A model generated the notes under the pieces. The model saw only the letters and a list, made by a program, of their open reading frames with translations. It did not search any database and was not told the origin of the DNA. This document shows, in pieces, positions 27,101 to 38,882 of a DNA stretch of 64,000 nucleotides. The DNA lies in contig NC_091671.1 in assembly GCF_042453785.1 (NCBI RefSeq), positions 12,966,001 to 13,030,000 of the forward strand, given 5' to 3'. Numbering within the stretch: the stretch's first letter is position 1; each line of letters begins with the position of its first letter. The translations under genes and the position numbers were made by a program. Origin of the DNA: Malus domestica (lineage: Eukaryota > Streptophyta > Magnoliopsida > Rosales > Rosaceae).

Positions 27101-30030
27101 TATACGACTGGTTATTAGGTTACCGTTAGTTTCACTATAGTTAGGTGGCTGATATTTCTCGTAACTGGTGCTGAAGTTATTAGATGTGTGGAATGCAAGC
27201 TTTGAATGGTATTTAATAAAAAGTCAATGCTGCAGTCTGAACAAAACATCAAAGGGTCGGCATGCTGGTTGATACCATGCATTGGCACCGATTTCATCTG
27301 AATGTAAAAAACTAGATAACAAACAAACTCTGAATTAAGTCTCACTTCGTATTGGTGTGCACAATTGCAAAGTATGACTTATTCAAGAATATGAAATTAG
27401 TGATAATAGCGAAGCAGCTTTCCATTGGTTGTGATGTAGGCCCAGAATTGCAGTTACCGGGACTTTCTTTATGCTACTCTTTTTGTGTTTGCAACTTCCT
27501 TTTCAAATAGTTTGAATGGTAGGTTCTACCAAAACCATAGTTACTAGGATCTTTTTTATGTTTGGGTTTGCAGTACTGTATGAGATTTGGTGTGCTCTTA
27601 AGCCTGGTGCATGGCGTGCATGGTATACTAGGTTAGCTAATTTCGAGTTGTAAGTTTGCAATGTTACACATATCAGTTTGGTTCCTTGCATACAACTTGA
27701 AGTACATCCATCCATGTGTTCAAAAATGCATAAATACTTAAATCAGAGTTTGTAAAATCAATAAATTGCATTTGTCATTCATGGTACACCAGCATTTTCT
27801 GTTTTTAAGTTTTCTGTAATTTTGACATTTTATCTACTTTTTATTTCCCATATATCATGGTACACTTGAATTCCAGTTTCAAGGAACTGGACTGCCAGAG
27901 TGCCATGAATTGTGGCAATTGATCTGGATTGTGGTTCTGAGGGGTTGTGCAATTCGGTAAATTTTCGGCAAAATTTGCATGGGCAATGACTTATATAAGG
28001 TTCCTTAAGTTTCCTTTTGTTTCATAACTTGGCTCTTTGCTGTGCATGATTATAATTTTGATTCTGTTTACAAAAGATTTGTCTTTCTGTCTGATGGCTT
28101 TCTTATATCCGCATCAAATCTCTTTTTTTTCTTTTGGCAGGGTACTTTCATTTATTTTTTCAGAACCACTTAAGAGATTATCTTTGTGTGCGTACTGGAT
28201 CTGTGTGATTTTTGTGTCTGTTTTGAGGTTCTACAATATTTCAAAAAATAGCAAGATTGAGAGGATTCTACTCCGAAAGTACTACCATCTGATGGCTGTG
28301 TCAATGTTTGTGCCTGCTCTTATCTTCCAGGTGATTTAGGACTAAGAATTGATTGTCATCTCAGTAAAATTTTGGATTCATCATTCTAGTTGTGTGTGTG
28401 TGTTTATATGCTCCCTGTATGTTTCTTTTCCAGCCAGAGTTTCTTGATCTTTCATTCGGTGCAGCATTGGCAGTTTTCTTGGCATTGGAAATTATTCGAG
28501 TAAGTTTTCAAACTAGCACCTGAGGTTGATTGGTCTATAAATTTAATTTCTGATGCAATAAATAAAATCCACATGTTGAGGATACAATATTGCCTAGTCA
28601 AAAAACTGTGTTTGAATATTTTGGAAGAGAGAGAGAGTTTCTGTGTGCACGCGTGCTGGGCCTGTGTGTTAAAGTGGTTTTGAAGTCGATCTTATTTCAT
28701 TTGCTTGACTGCCTTTGTGACAAGGTATGGAGAATTTCGCCATTAGGACAATCTGTAGATAAATTTATGAATGCTTTCACTGATCATCGTGACTCAGATC
28801 TTCTTATTGTCAGGTATGGAATTCCTTCTCCCCCTAGATCAAACCCTTAAAACTCATAAATTTGATGCAAAAAAGTCTCACAAGTTTTGTCTTTTATATT
28901 ATATGCTTTGTTCAGCCACTTTTCACTCTTGTTGGGATGCGCTCTTCCTATCTGGATATCTTCGGGGTATAATGATCGACCCCTTGCTCCTTTTTCTGGA
29001 ATTTTGAGCCTCGGAATTGGAGACACAATGGTGAGTGTGATTGCACTGAATGAACTGGACACGAAACAACTGTTGCGTAATTTTAGTTTAATGGTTGTGT
29101 TTTTATGTTCAGGCATCAGTTGTTGGGTATAAGTATGGTGTCCTCAGGTGGAGTAAAACTGGCAGTAAGTATCTGTATTAATTAATTTCACCAAAAATGG
29201 GATTTCCATTAATTTTCTTAATGCATGTGGAACTTTTCTTTGCAGAGAAAACCATTGAAGGGACTGCGGCTGGTATAACATCGGTCCTGGCTGCTTGCTC
29301 AGTTCTGCTTCCCCTTCTAGCATCCACTGGATATATTCTTACAGAGGTGTGTATATCTGTCTCTCTCTCCTTCTGCCAAATTAGTATATGACTGTTGTAG
29401 TTCACGGAACCTACTACGTGAATAACTGAACTGGTTATTTATTTTTTAAAGTTATGTAGAAAAGGAATTCCTACATAAGAATAAGATATCTAATTGGTCT
29501 CACATACGCGGTGTTAAGCCACCTAGATGAGTTGAGTTGCACTCTGTGAATCAGATGAATCATGCATGTGCAAGCAATTCATGTTCATCAGTGTTTCCTA
29601 ATTGGAAACAAAGTGCACATGCATATAGTTGTTGCAGAATTAGGATAATCTGTTTGTGCTGCAGGTTTTTGTCACCATGGTTGATAATGCATGTGATTTA
29701 AGTATGAGTTTTGTCGATGTTTGCGTGTGCATAATTTGATGGAGCACCCTCTCCTCTAACCCCACCCCATTAAAAAAAGATGCACATAGGAGGTCATCAA
29801 GTAACTGGAGTTGTCTCTCTATTCCCGTCAACGAGTTTGTTCATGCATGTGCTTATGCGTTTGATGCTAAACTTGTTAATGCATGTGCTTATGCTTTTGA
29901 TGCCAAACTTTGTCAGCATTGGTGCTCTCTTCTCCTAGCCGTGACCGTAAGTGGTATGTTGGAGGCTTACACAGCACAACTTGATAATGCATTCATACCG
30001 CTCATATTCTACAGCCTTCTGTGTTTGTGA
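24148..30030 (+). CDS. DOK1: Dolichol kinase (SEC59/EVAN-type), fourteen exons
   Basis: CTP-dependent polytopic ER membrane kinase that phosphorylates dolichol to dolichyl phosphate, the carrier for N-glycosylation, GPI anchors and O-mannosylation. Exons: 24148-24347, 24442-24554, 25610-25813, 25943-26047, 26513-26583, 26674-26748, 26823-27037, 28141-28330, 28434-28499, 28725-28813, 28916-29030, 29113-29164, 29246-29346, 29917-30030. They sum to 569 residues with consistent phases and GT-AG borders. The protein is hydrophobic throughout (over ten membrane segments). The C-terminal CTP-binding signature is clear: D-x2-A-S-x2-G-x3-G starting at D479, followed by KKTIEGTAAG at 499-508, split over exons 11-13. 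The final exon encodes HWCSLLLAV...LEAYTAQLDN, the expected cytidylyltransferase/kinase-like end. The ATG at 24148 is the first in frame; nearby in-frame ATGs could serve instead. Confidence 0.93.
29841..29912 (+). repeat. Two-copy ~36-bp tandem repeat beside the last dolichol kinase acceptor
   Basis: A unit reading AATGCATGTGCTTATGC then TTTTGATGC(T/C)AAACTT occurs twice in a row, ending a few bases before the AG acceptor at 29915-29916. It therefore overlaps the expected polypyrimidine and branch region of the last intron. Confidence 0.65.
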
Positions 30031-30460
30031 ATGGCGCTCCAACCTCCTGGACGAAAAATATGTACAGCAGCGAAAAAGCTGCCCAGAATCATCTTCTTTT
30101 TCGTTCATGGGCTTCCCATGAGCACTTTCTTTTGTATATATACAACTAATCTGCTGACCGAGGATACATACAGCTTGTTGTACTATATTCCGCCATAGGT
30201 TGAAATGATTTTTGTTTTAGGATTTAGAGGTACATATAAGGGGCGGTTCAGTTCATCTTCCCTACCGTGTCGAAATAGCATATGAGAAATTTAGTTTTGA
30301 AATTTTTATTCTTTATTTTTCCCTGAGAGGAAGGGGGTTCTGAGGTTGGTTAGGTAGATAAACAGATTGTAGATACAAGAGATGCAGATTTTGTTGGGAG
30401 ATTCATACACTTTGTTGTATTGATACAAATAAAATCTTGTTTTATGATTGTAAGAGGTTC
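30031..30460 (+). other. Dolichol kinase 3'UTR
   Basis: Non-coding sequence after the stop codon with a canonical AATAAA at 30428-30433 followed by T-rich sequence. The cleavage site is not visible directly. Confidence 0.5.
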
Positions 30461-31527
30461 CTTTTCATCCATTTGGAGTACATGGATCATCAGTTACCTT
30501 GTGAATTGTGATAGTGCCTACCATTGTAAGACAACCATAATAGTGTGCCTAAAACGCCCGCCACGTGATGTTCCTGGAAAATGAAAATTTCTCCACTAGA
30601 CCAAGAGTTCGTCCATTGTTCTTTTGGTTAAACGAGGTCATGTTTTATTCTCGTCCTTGAACTTTATTCTTTTGTTTTTAGTGGTTTTGAAACTCACTCT
30701 CGTGTGATGTGGTGTTCTTTCCGCTAATTTCTTCCTTTTTTTTGGAAAATTTAAGGGCAAATAAGACGAGTCCAAAGAATTTAATCAAACAAAAATTTCA
30801 ACTTCTTAATTACAATAGGGTGGATTAAGATATCTCCTCCCCTATATTTTTGTTCAATTTTTATTTGATTATTTCATTATTTCATTATTTCATTTATACA
30901 TTTTGAGGTTGTGGGATGAATTTCAAATGTGCCCCTAAAGCTACATTATAGTAGAGGGAGTTGTAGAAAAGAAAATGGAGTTAAAGGATATAACTAAAAT
31001 GCTATGAGAGAGTGAGTGCGAGGACTTCCGAATAAAAAAGAGAATGAGTATGATGCAGCAAATGAAAAAGAAGGCCCTGATCACCAGGGCGATCCATCAC
31101 TATTGACATGTTTTGTTTCCAAACCCAAAATTTAAATCTGTTTATTGACCAATCATTATTTCAACTTTTTATCAGTCTCATGGTGGGAAAATCTGAAATA
31201 TAAACATCAGCTCGTTGAGCAATGCCAATAATATACTTAGTCAAAAAATTCATGCGGAGGTCCAATCTGCCTGTTGTTGCAACTACGTATGACCTTAATT
31301 AGCATTTTAGCATTGGGTTCTAATAGCATGACAGAATTGAATCATACAACTTTTCTGCCCTTCTTGCCGCCGACTCCTACTTTTGGGTGGGGGTCCGCGG
31401 CGGCTCCCCTTGCTTGCCAATCCAAGCTAATCCTTCCTCATCTTCTTTGGCATTTGAATATCCTTTTCTGGACCTTCAAGTTTTACTTTTCTTGAGCTTT
31501 TGTCTTGACATCTCCGAGCTTGTCTAA

Positions 31528-31882
31528 CACTATGTTTGGATGAAGAAATTTAAGATTACTAAGAAATTTTAAAATGATGGTAATTGAAATGACGAGATTT
31601 TATTTTCTAGAATTTGTGAATTTTTTAGTTTGGTTAACCTAAAAAAACAATGAAATTGAATACTGAATTTGTTATTTTTAAACTCTCAATCATAGAAATT
31701 GGGAAATGACACCTATTTACATGGAATTTAAACTTGGGAATTGGAGATCTCAAATTCCAAGTTTTTTTTCCACTTGAAAATTCTAAATTTATGAATCTAA
31801 ACAAATGAATTGGTGCATGTCAATTTATAAATTCTGACTTTTATCCAAATTCCAAGTTTATTTCCCTCGTCCAAACATAGTG
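31528..31882 (+). mobile_element. Tourist-like MITE with TAA target duplication
   Basis: A 355-bp element with perfect 13-bp terminal inverted repeats (CACTATGTTTGGA-type start, CCAAACATAGTG end) flanked on both sides by TAA (31525-31527 and 31883-31885), the 3-bp duplication expected of PIF/Harbinger-derived elements. Nearly the same sequence recurs at 63173-63524, and a fragment at 151-217. Non-coding. Confidence 0.85.
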
Positions 31883-31929
31883 TAAGATTTAAGTTTTTAT
31901 GTTCCTTTTTTTGCTCTAATGTTTCTCTC

Positions 31930-32346
31930 CATCGTTAGTCCTTCACCGCCGACTTCTACCACTTGGCCCACCACGTGTCTCTCCTTGGTGGCGCACTTTG
32001 GTATTTGATGGTTGTTAATGTGCTTTTATTAGCACTATTTGTTAGGATTACGGGAGCGCTTTTTGCACGGGTGGCTTGCTCACCCCCATTTTCCGTTCAT
32101 CCAATTTTTTTCGTGAGTTCTTCCTCTTGGTGGTGGTGGTGGATCGACGATGGCGGGCCAGCTAGTGTGGTGAAGTCTACAGTCTTCTAGATCTAGGGTT
32201 TTATTATTGTGGACTTGCTCTTTTTGGGCTTTTCTGTTGTATTTGCGGTTAGACTATGCTTGTATTTGAATTGCTTTTGGACTTTCTATTCAAGTATTAA
32301 AAATAAAATTAATGAAATTTATTTCGTTTGACAAAAAAAAAAAAAA
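31930..32346 (+). mobile_element. LINE-like 3' end with poly(A) tail
   Basis: A GC-richer island followed by a 3' end reading ATGAAATTTATTTCGTTTGAC and then A15 (32332-32346), the usual end of plant L1 elements. It has no intact coding frame. The left boundary is uncertain. Confidence 0.5.
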
Positions 32347-33672
32347 ACTTTTCCATGGATATGTATGCAGGACCTCATTGTTTCTTTTAATTTAATGGAA
32401 CCTTCTTGTTTAATCAGACAATCTAATTGCTCTACTTTGTATTTGAAAATTCTACAAGCATTCTAGATATGTTTTAAATATTTCAATTTCCAACTTTATT
32501 TATAAGTTTACGTACTCTTAATATGAAAGTTTCTTATTTCCTAATTAACCTTTTCCTACTCCTAAAATTGGACTGAAATATTTTACAAGGGAAAATATCG
32601 TTTGGCATCGAGTACCAATCGTACCAGCTAATATACATGATTGCAAAAATATCGGCAATGTACAAAATATTATAAATTGGACGAAGATACCAGCCAATAA
32701 CTTCACTTTAATAATATCAGAACTTATTGGAAATGAATGTGCCAGCAAGCACGCAAGTTATGTGTTTTGTCTCTTGATTGATTGGCCTTTACTCCCTCAA
32801 TTAGCAGTATCTCCCTTAAAACATAGCATTCAAACTGATCAAAACTATAGAGCCCTCTCATTCAACAGAAGACAATAATTCGAAGAAGAACCTAAACAGT
32901 GCTGCCTTTTGTTTCTCCGGTCCCTTGTGTGGCAACCCTAATTAGTTTAGCTTAGTTCAGTTCCTAGAAAACACATGAAGCCTATGTCGACATCTTTTCC
33001 AATAATTAGTCAATCTTTAATTAAATGATGAGATGATATGTCACTTATCATCGAACCCACATCGTTGGTCTTTCTCTAGCAAAATATCTACCTGGACAGC
33101 TAGATTTGATCCCACAAAAGCAAAATATCAAGTCTCGAATTCGAAGTATTTATGATTTGCATAGATATTTCTTAAACATATTTCCATGGATGAAGTTTGT
33201 ATTTGTGAAAAATGAAGCTGATGATTGTAGAGTCAGTTGGGAATTCATACCATGAATATATGTCATGGTCCTAAAATCTTAAAGATCTTTATGGAATTAC
33301 TTTTCACAACTAAATAAGACCACAAATCTGAAAAATTTTATGCTAGGGTTTTTCCATTGATATATTTTACACTAAAGCGTGGGAGAAACAAATTGATTAC
33401 AAATTTATTATTCATGACATTAAAATTGAGGACATTTTACTTATAAGTGAAGAAAAATACTCACCATACTAGATCAATAAATAAGAAGTGACATTATGCT
33501 AGGTTTATTGTGCTAAAAAAAGTTGAGACACATTTCAATTGTTACCTTATATTCTAATATGAGAGCATCTCAACCAGTTGGTGGAAGGTAAGAGCAAGGG
33601 CAACAATGTTGAGTAGTCCATAAAATCAAGGGCAAGTGGTGGGCCAACCACTGCCAACCCAAATGCCCAGCC

Positions 33673-34785
33673 TGTTGGAAAATATTTGTATTTTGGTTTA
33701 TTTGAATGTTTGGTTTTCTGGGCTTAACCCGTTAGCATTAGGGTTTCGGTTTCTTACCTTGTAGAATTAGGGTTAGTTTATTATAAATAGCATGCTTGTT
33801 ATTCAGTTGAGTATAAGTTAGTCACAATGTAGCCTTTTAGGATTTTGTAGCCGTTTCGGCATTCTCGTTTATTTAATAATATTCCTATTATTTTGTTAGT
33901 CTTGTTCGTTGTGTACTCTGATATTCAACTTGGTATTAGAGCGGGTTCGATCCTTAGGGTTCAATCCGTTCTCGTTGGTATCAATTTGTTTGTATCAGTT
34001 TTGTTTTCGTCATCTTCCGCTGTTTGTGTTATCGTTTTAGATTTGTTAGTTGGTATTGATTGTTTGCAAGGAAAGAGTCTGATGTGGGGAAGTCTCTTGA
34101 AGAGAAGAGAAGAGGAGCAGAGACTTGGATAGATCGTTCGTTTTGGAAAAGCAACCGCAGATGGCGTGTGTACCATCATGAGTGGGAACAGGAAGAGGAT
34201 ACTTGACGAAGATGAAGGATTTATCAGCGACGGCATCTGTGAGTTTGAGATCATTGGATTTAGGAGAAGGAAAAAAAAAAAAAAAAGAAGAAAAAGATAA
34301 AATTGGTTGCTTGCTTGTTTGAGGCCCATACGGGCAAAGAAAAAATTTGTTTTTTTTATTGTTTGTTTGGAAGTTGCATCGGCATCGGCATTGGCATCGG
34401 CATCGGCATCGGTATTGGCATCAGTATCTGCATTGGCATCGGCATCGACATCGGAATTTGGAGGCTTGCATCCACATCTGTTTGTTGGCAAACTCATATC
34501 GTGTACCCCCATGAGTTTGACGGGGGGTGTTGGAAAATATTTGTATTTTGGTTTATTTGAATGTTTGGTTTTCTGGGCTTAGCCCGTTAACATTAGGGTT
34601 TTGGTTTTTTACCTTTTAGGATTAGGGTTAGTTTATTATAAATAGCATGCTTGTTATTCAGTTGAGTATAAATTAGTCACAATATAGCCTCTTAGGATTT
34701 TGTAGCCGTTTCGGCATTCTCGTTTATCTAATAAAATTCCTATTATTTTGTTAGTCTTATTCGTTGCGCATTCTGATATTCAACT
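33673..34785 (+). mobile_element. TRIM (miniature LTR retrotransposon)
   Basis: Two 258-bp direct repeats, 33673-33930 and 34528-34785, both starting TGTTGGAAAATATTTG and ending ATTCAACT. Directly after the left copy is an initiator-Met tRNA primer-binding-site-like TGGTATTAGAGC (33931-33942). Directly before the right copy is a purine tract ending GACGGGGGG (34519-34527). Flanks share AGCC (33669-33672 and 34786-34789). The ~600-bp interior has no gag or pol, so it must be mobilised in trans. Confidence 0.88.
34373..34452 (+). repeat. GGCATC-type hexanucleotide microsatellite inside the TRIM
   Basis: About twelve imperfect units of (GGCATC/GGCATT) in a row. On the minus strand it generates an Asp/Ala-rich spurious ORF. 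Confidence 0.8.
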
Positions 34786-36192
34786 AGCCTTCACAAGCCC
34801 GGCCTACTACCTTCGACAAGCTGACATCAGCATGACGTCAACGCCCTTTTATATCTATTGATAGAGCTCTGAGTTTTGATACGCGTGTAGAAAGCTCTGG
34901 TTCCTTTTTGTATGGCTCCCACCTTTTAGCATTAGAAAATTTAGGAAGTAGGATTCTCTCCCCTCCTCTCACACTTTTTGTTTTTGTTTTTGTTTTGTTC
35001 CTATAAAAAAATTAATATAAAATGTTAATGTGGCTTAATCGTAATTCAAGTAAGAGGAGAGAGATGGAGAGAGATTATGAGAAAAGAGAATCTTCTCCGA
35101 AAGTTAGAACAGGCCACACTTGTATATGTAGTTTGAGGGGACCAGGGGTGGGGAAGGACAAAAAGGACGGTGGTTAGAGTAAAACTTCACGTCCGTAGGG
35201 ACTGTATTATGCACACCACATGGGACGAATATATATGTCCATGTGATAACTACAGCTGCATCACCACATATATCCAGTCTAATTTTTCTAGGGCACAACT
35301 CAATTTTTACCTTATCAACAGTGGAAAATAAAATCCATAACATGAAGAAGTTTAAACAAATTTTATAGATCAAGAGAACAAAACTTTAATGGAGAAACCA
35401 AGATGGACATCTAATTCCGCGGCGAATTGATTAGCCAAGTTTGTCTTATGTTTTGAACATAATAACTCTAGATATTATCTGTGATGTTTTAATTAAAATT
35501 TTTAGAAAGAAAAAAAAAATATATAGGGGGGAACCAAGTTGAGAAAATATCATTTAAAACTTTAAAAGCAATGGGACACTATAAAATATAATGAAAAAAA
35601 AAAAAACGTAAGAACAATCATAGATGGACGTAAAAGCCAAATCCTGAACTGTTAACTACTTAAACTCAACTGCGGACGCCTTTCATCGCCGCGTGCAAGG
35701 ACATGGAAAAACTTCTCCATGTTGAAAAATAAAATATTTATTTAATGTAGAAGTTAACACGTACGATGAATTTGTGGAATGCATGCATGAAGAAAAAGTC
35801 GAAAAAGTCGAAAAAACTCAACAAGAACCACAGAACCCAGGTTTACTGCAGTACTATATATTTAGACATGCATTTCGCTCGTCAAAAAATTTGTGTGATG
35901 GAGGCTGAATCCGTGTTAAAATGTGGGTACTCCATGTGCTCAATTTGTTCTAAGCATGCGCATGCCCTCCAGGTCTATCAAGTGAAACATCATTTATGTC
36001 TAACTTCAACTTGGATAAAATTTAAAAGTTTACCCCGTTATCCCATTAACATACTTGGAGTTTAGTGAGCCAATAAATCCAATCTAATCCATCCCAGTCC
36101 TAGGCAGAAAACGTGGTTGCAGAGTAATCAACTCTTTATAAGATCATGCAAAGTCCTTTTGCTTTATGATGTGAAACAACAATCCAAATCAA
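34786..36192. other. Intergenic AT-rich region
   Basis: No supported gene. A weak foldback (GGATTCTCTCCCCTCC near 34952 and GAGAAAAGAGAATC near 35080) may be an old MITE. The ORF at 35766-36065 has a Lys-rich, low-complexity start and no recognisable domain, and I do not call it a gene. Confidence 0.4.
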
Positions 36193-36710
36193 GGTTCTAA
36201 AAGATGCTAGGCGCTAGTCGGGCGGCTGGCTGGGCCTAGTGCCTAAGCAGATGGGCGGGGCCTTAGCGGACTAGGCGGATTTAAGTAAATTATTATATAT
36301 TGGACAAATAAGTGCCTATTTATACTTAAAAACACACATAATTGTATTGGGATACATAAATTGTAAAATCAAATGACATATAGATTATATTAGAACTGTT
36401 GAAAACATGAGACACACAAGAATATAATGAGTGTTCATCCTAGTATTCAACAAGTTTCTTACATTTTATTAAAAAAATAAAATGCAAAATGAAAGTTATC
36501 GATTTTCTCTCCAAGTGAGAGTCGCAACCTACGCAGATGCCTAAGTGAGTTTATCTAGGCACCTAGGCAAGTTAGGCGGATGCCTAAGCGGATCTAGGTG
36601 CATTTTCTTAATTTTTAAACGTCTAGGCACTAATCGTGGTGCTGACCAACCGCCTAGCACATAGGTGGGGGCCTAGGCAACGCTAGGCGGAGATTTTTAG
36701 AAACAGTGCT
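36193..36710. mobile_element. MITE rich in CTAGGCG motifs
   Basis: Ends are inversely related (GGTTCTAAAAGATGC at the left; TTTTTAGAAAC near the right), and both subterminal regions are packed with CTAGGC/GCCTAG words in inverted arrangement. Flanks CCAAATCAA and CCAAATATT are a possible eroded 9-bp duplication. The AT-rich core is non-coding. Confidence 0.6.
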
Positions 36711-37579
36711 CCAAATATTTACACGCATTACCAAAAAAACAGTATTTGTCCTACTAGTTTGACCCGACGAACCATATTTCGTTAGGTCAATGGAGTTTGC
36801 CCAACGAAAATTTACAGTAGTTAAGCAACGCTAGTCAACATTGAGGGTAAGATTATATTCATCCGATATACTTTGGCGCCAAGGAAGAAAAATGACGCAT
36901 AATATGTAGAGGTTTGCCCGGCGACACATTTCATCGGGTCAAGGGTGTACAACATTGGGCAAAGATCCACAATAACCTACAAAAGAACCACCGATATTTT
37001 GCTCGACGGTTTTTTATATTTGTTCGACGAAATAGTTCGTCGGGAAAAACCCTATTCATTAAAAAGATTCGTGCCTTCTTCTTTCTCCCTCGTTGCTGCT
37101 CTCTCCTCTTGTAGAAAAATTTCATTATCTTTCTCTCTCACACACTCATACCCATATCTCCCCAACCGTTTATACGAAGTTAATTATGTTGATTAAATTC
37201 GTATAATAAATTTAGAAAAACCTTAGATTCGTTAGAGAGTCTGCTGGGTGTGCGTGTATACGTAGTATGCGTCTCTACAATCTAACTGATTCTTGAATTG
37301 TCCAGTTTAGACAGTTCGAAAGTGCACTAGTATGTCCTTAACATGGCTAAGTTTCAATCGTGGAAAATTTGGTTATATCCCCTAATGTTCTTCGATTGCA
37401 TACTAGATATTTGTTTACAATATCTATGTTGTGCATTTGGAGAACCCTAGGGAGATGCTGTCGAAATGATTAAAAATAGTCATATGAATTGCAAGCCACA
37501 ACACATAGTGCATTTTTGAATGGGATAATGATCATTAGCGGAGGCATAAAAATGGTAGGGGAGGAATATATGTTGTTTA

Positions 37580-37696
37580 GGGGGGGGGGGGGGGGGACGG
37601 GTTGGCGGGGAGTACGGATGGGGGTGGGAAGGGGTCAGGGGAGGACGGATGGGGTGGGGAGGGGACGGGTGCGGGGGACGGGGGACGGGGGACGGG
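37580..37696 (+). repeat. G17 homopolymer and G-quadruplex-prone tract
   Basis: Seventeen G (37580-37596) followed by ~100 bp made of GGG-GGGG runs separated by 1-6 bases, ending with three GGGGGACG-like repeats. Many overlapping four-run G-quadruplex matches are possible on the plus strand. It lies ~370-490 bp upstream of the SAUR start codon. A C-rich tract (37883-37907) lies nearer the gene. Confidence 0.85.
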
Positions 37697-37999
37697 ATAT
37701 ATAACTAGAAAGCTAAGAAGGCATGAAAAAAAAATCAGAGGTAGTAGGGTAGAAGTAGAAGTGCCGTTTAATGATTTTGGTAGAGGAAGTGGTTGACATG
37801 ACAATTCAAAAGGGACGTATCATGGTAGGTAAGTTAGAAGACATAAGTCAGCCACAATCACATGGGATGGTCTCCCCAAAACCTCTCCCCCCCCCCTCCT
37901 CTCCCCCCGGATTGATATCCTCAGCAACAACGTGTTATTTCTAGCTTCTTGCTATGTGACAAATTGTACATTATGTACAATTTTTCCCCCTTAACCCTC

Positions 38000-38006
38000 T
38001 ATATAA
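38000..38006 (+). promoter_or_regulatory. TATA box of the SAUR gene
   Basis: TATATAA 62-68 bp upstream of the SAUR start codon, within CCCTCTATATAACAAAG. Spacing leaves a leader of about 30-40 bases. Confidence 0.6.
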
Positions 38007-38067
38007 CAAAGTGAGCTAACGTACCAAATATACCATCAGTCCAACACATTAACCAGAAGAAACTATT

Positions 38068-38502
38068 ATGGCTAAGTCTAGAACCACAAGTACTTGTACG
38101 AAGAATAAGAGCATTGTGAAGCTCAAAATTGTAGTGGAAAAGCTACAAAGAAGTCTATCTTTGGGAAGATCAAAATCGTCAAATTATTCCAATGGCGACT
38201 CAACGACTGTGCCGGAAGATGTTAAGGAGGGCCACTTTGCTGTGATTGCGGTGGAAGGAGATGAACCAAAGAGATTTGTGGTGGCATTGAGTTACTTGAC
38301 ACACTCAACTTTCTTGAAGCTATTGGAGCAAGCAGCTGAGGAGTATGGTTTTGTTCACGAAGGTGCCCTAACCATTCCTTGCCAGTCAAGCGAGCTCGAG
38401 AAGATATTAGACGATCGGCAATGGCAGGAGGAAGAAAGAGGCTCATCTAGTGATGTTAACTGGGGTTATTGTAAATCTATGGTACGGAATTGGTTTTTTT
38501 AA
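38068..38502 (+). CDS. SAUR-family auxin-responsive protein
   Basis: Single-exon gene of 144 residues, as is typical of SAURs. The N-terminus is basic and variable (residues 1-48). The SAUR domain spans about 49-115: EDVKEGHFAVIAVEG, a KRFVVALSYLTHSTFLKLLEQAAEEYGF block and GALTIPCQ. The C-terminal extension is acidic and then ends NWFF. SAURs inhibit PP2C-D phosphatases to promote H+-ATPase activity and cell expansion; that is family knowledge. A TATA box is placed well upstream. It is the only intact host gene between 30 and 60 kb, and no neighbouring SAUR copies are visible, although these genes often occur in clusters. Confidence 0.92.
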   Translation: MAKSRTTSTCTKNKSIVKLKIVVEKLQRSLSLGRSKSSNYSNGDSTTVPEDVKEGHFAVIAVEGDEPKRFVVALSYLTHSTFLKLLEQAAEEYGFVHEGALTIPCQSSELEKILDDRQWQEEERGSSSDVNWGYCKSMVRNWFF

Positions 38503-38882
38503 TTTTATTGAGGCTGTATAAGTTAGTCTCTCTGCCATATTTTACATTTTGTTTGAGTAAATTGTTTTTGTTTCTCAATATATAGAGAGTAAATTTATCC
38601 ACCGGCAGAGCCAGAGGAGTTTTGACATTGTTTACATTAATGTAGTGGACTTGTTAATATTCTCTAGCTTGCAAAAAGTGCTTATGTGACACCATTATGC
38701 CAATAATTAGTTTATTAATATGAAAGCTCTTAAGGAATAATTAGGTTTGGATCATAGTTATCATGATGTTGATTTGGCGACATGTCATTCACCTATGGGT
38801 GGGTTAGGTTGATCATAAATTGTGTCCTTGTTGTTTCCTATTCTCTCCTCCTTCGAAATTATGAAGTTTCAAGTCTATGCCT
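38503..38882 (+). other. SAUR 3' flank
   Basis: AT-rich 3'UTR and spacer. I see no downstream-element (DST) motif with confidence. No other feature. Confidence 0.35.

Larger units (their letters stand above)
30461..33672. other. Intergenic AT-rich region
   Basis: No host gene supported. Contains a Tourist-like MITE (31528-31882) and a LINE-like 3' end with poly(A) (31930-32346), listed separately. The remainder (30461-31527 and 32350-33672) shows no feature beyond short A/T-rich simple sequence such as ATTTC repeats near 30870. Confidence 0.4.
36711..38067. other. Intergenic region upstream of the SAUR gene
   Basis: No gene supported. 36740-37060 contains repeated CGACGAA/TTCGTCGGG words, resembling degraded DNA-transposon ends. 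A long G tract follows at 37580. The SAUR promoter lies at the right end. Confidence 0.45.

Noticed and set aside
33961..34512. 183-codon minus-strand ORF with Asp-Ala repeats
   Set aside because: Produced by the GGCATC microsatellite inside the TRIM and crossing its primer/purine-tract region; not a gene.
35766..36065. 99-codon ORF with Lys-Ser start
   Set aside because: No recognisable domain, no promoter or splice support, AT-rich surroundings.
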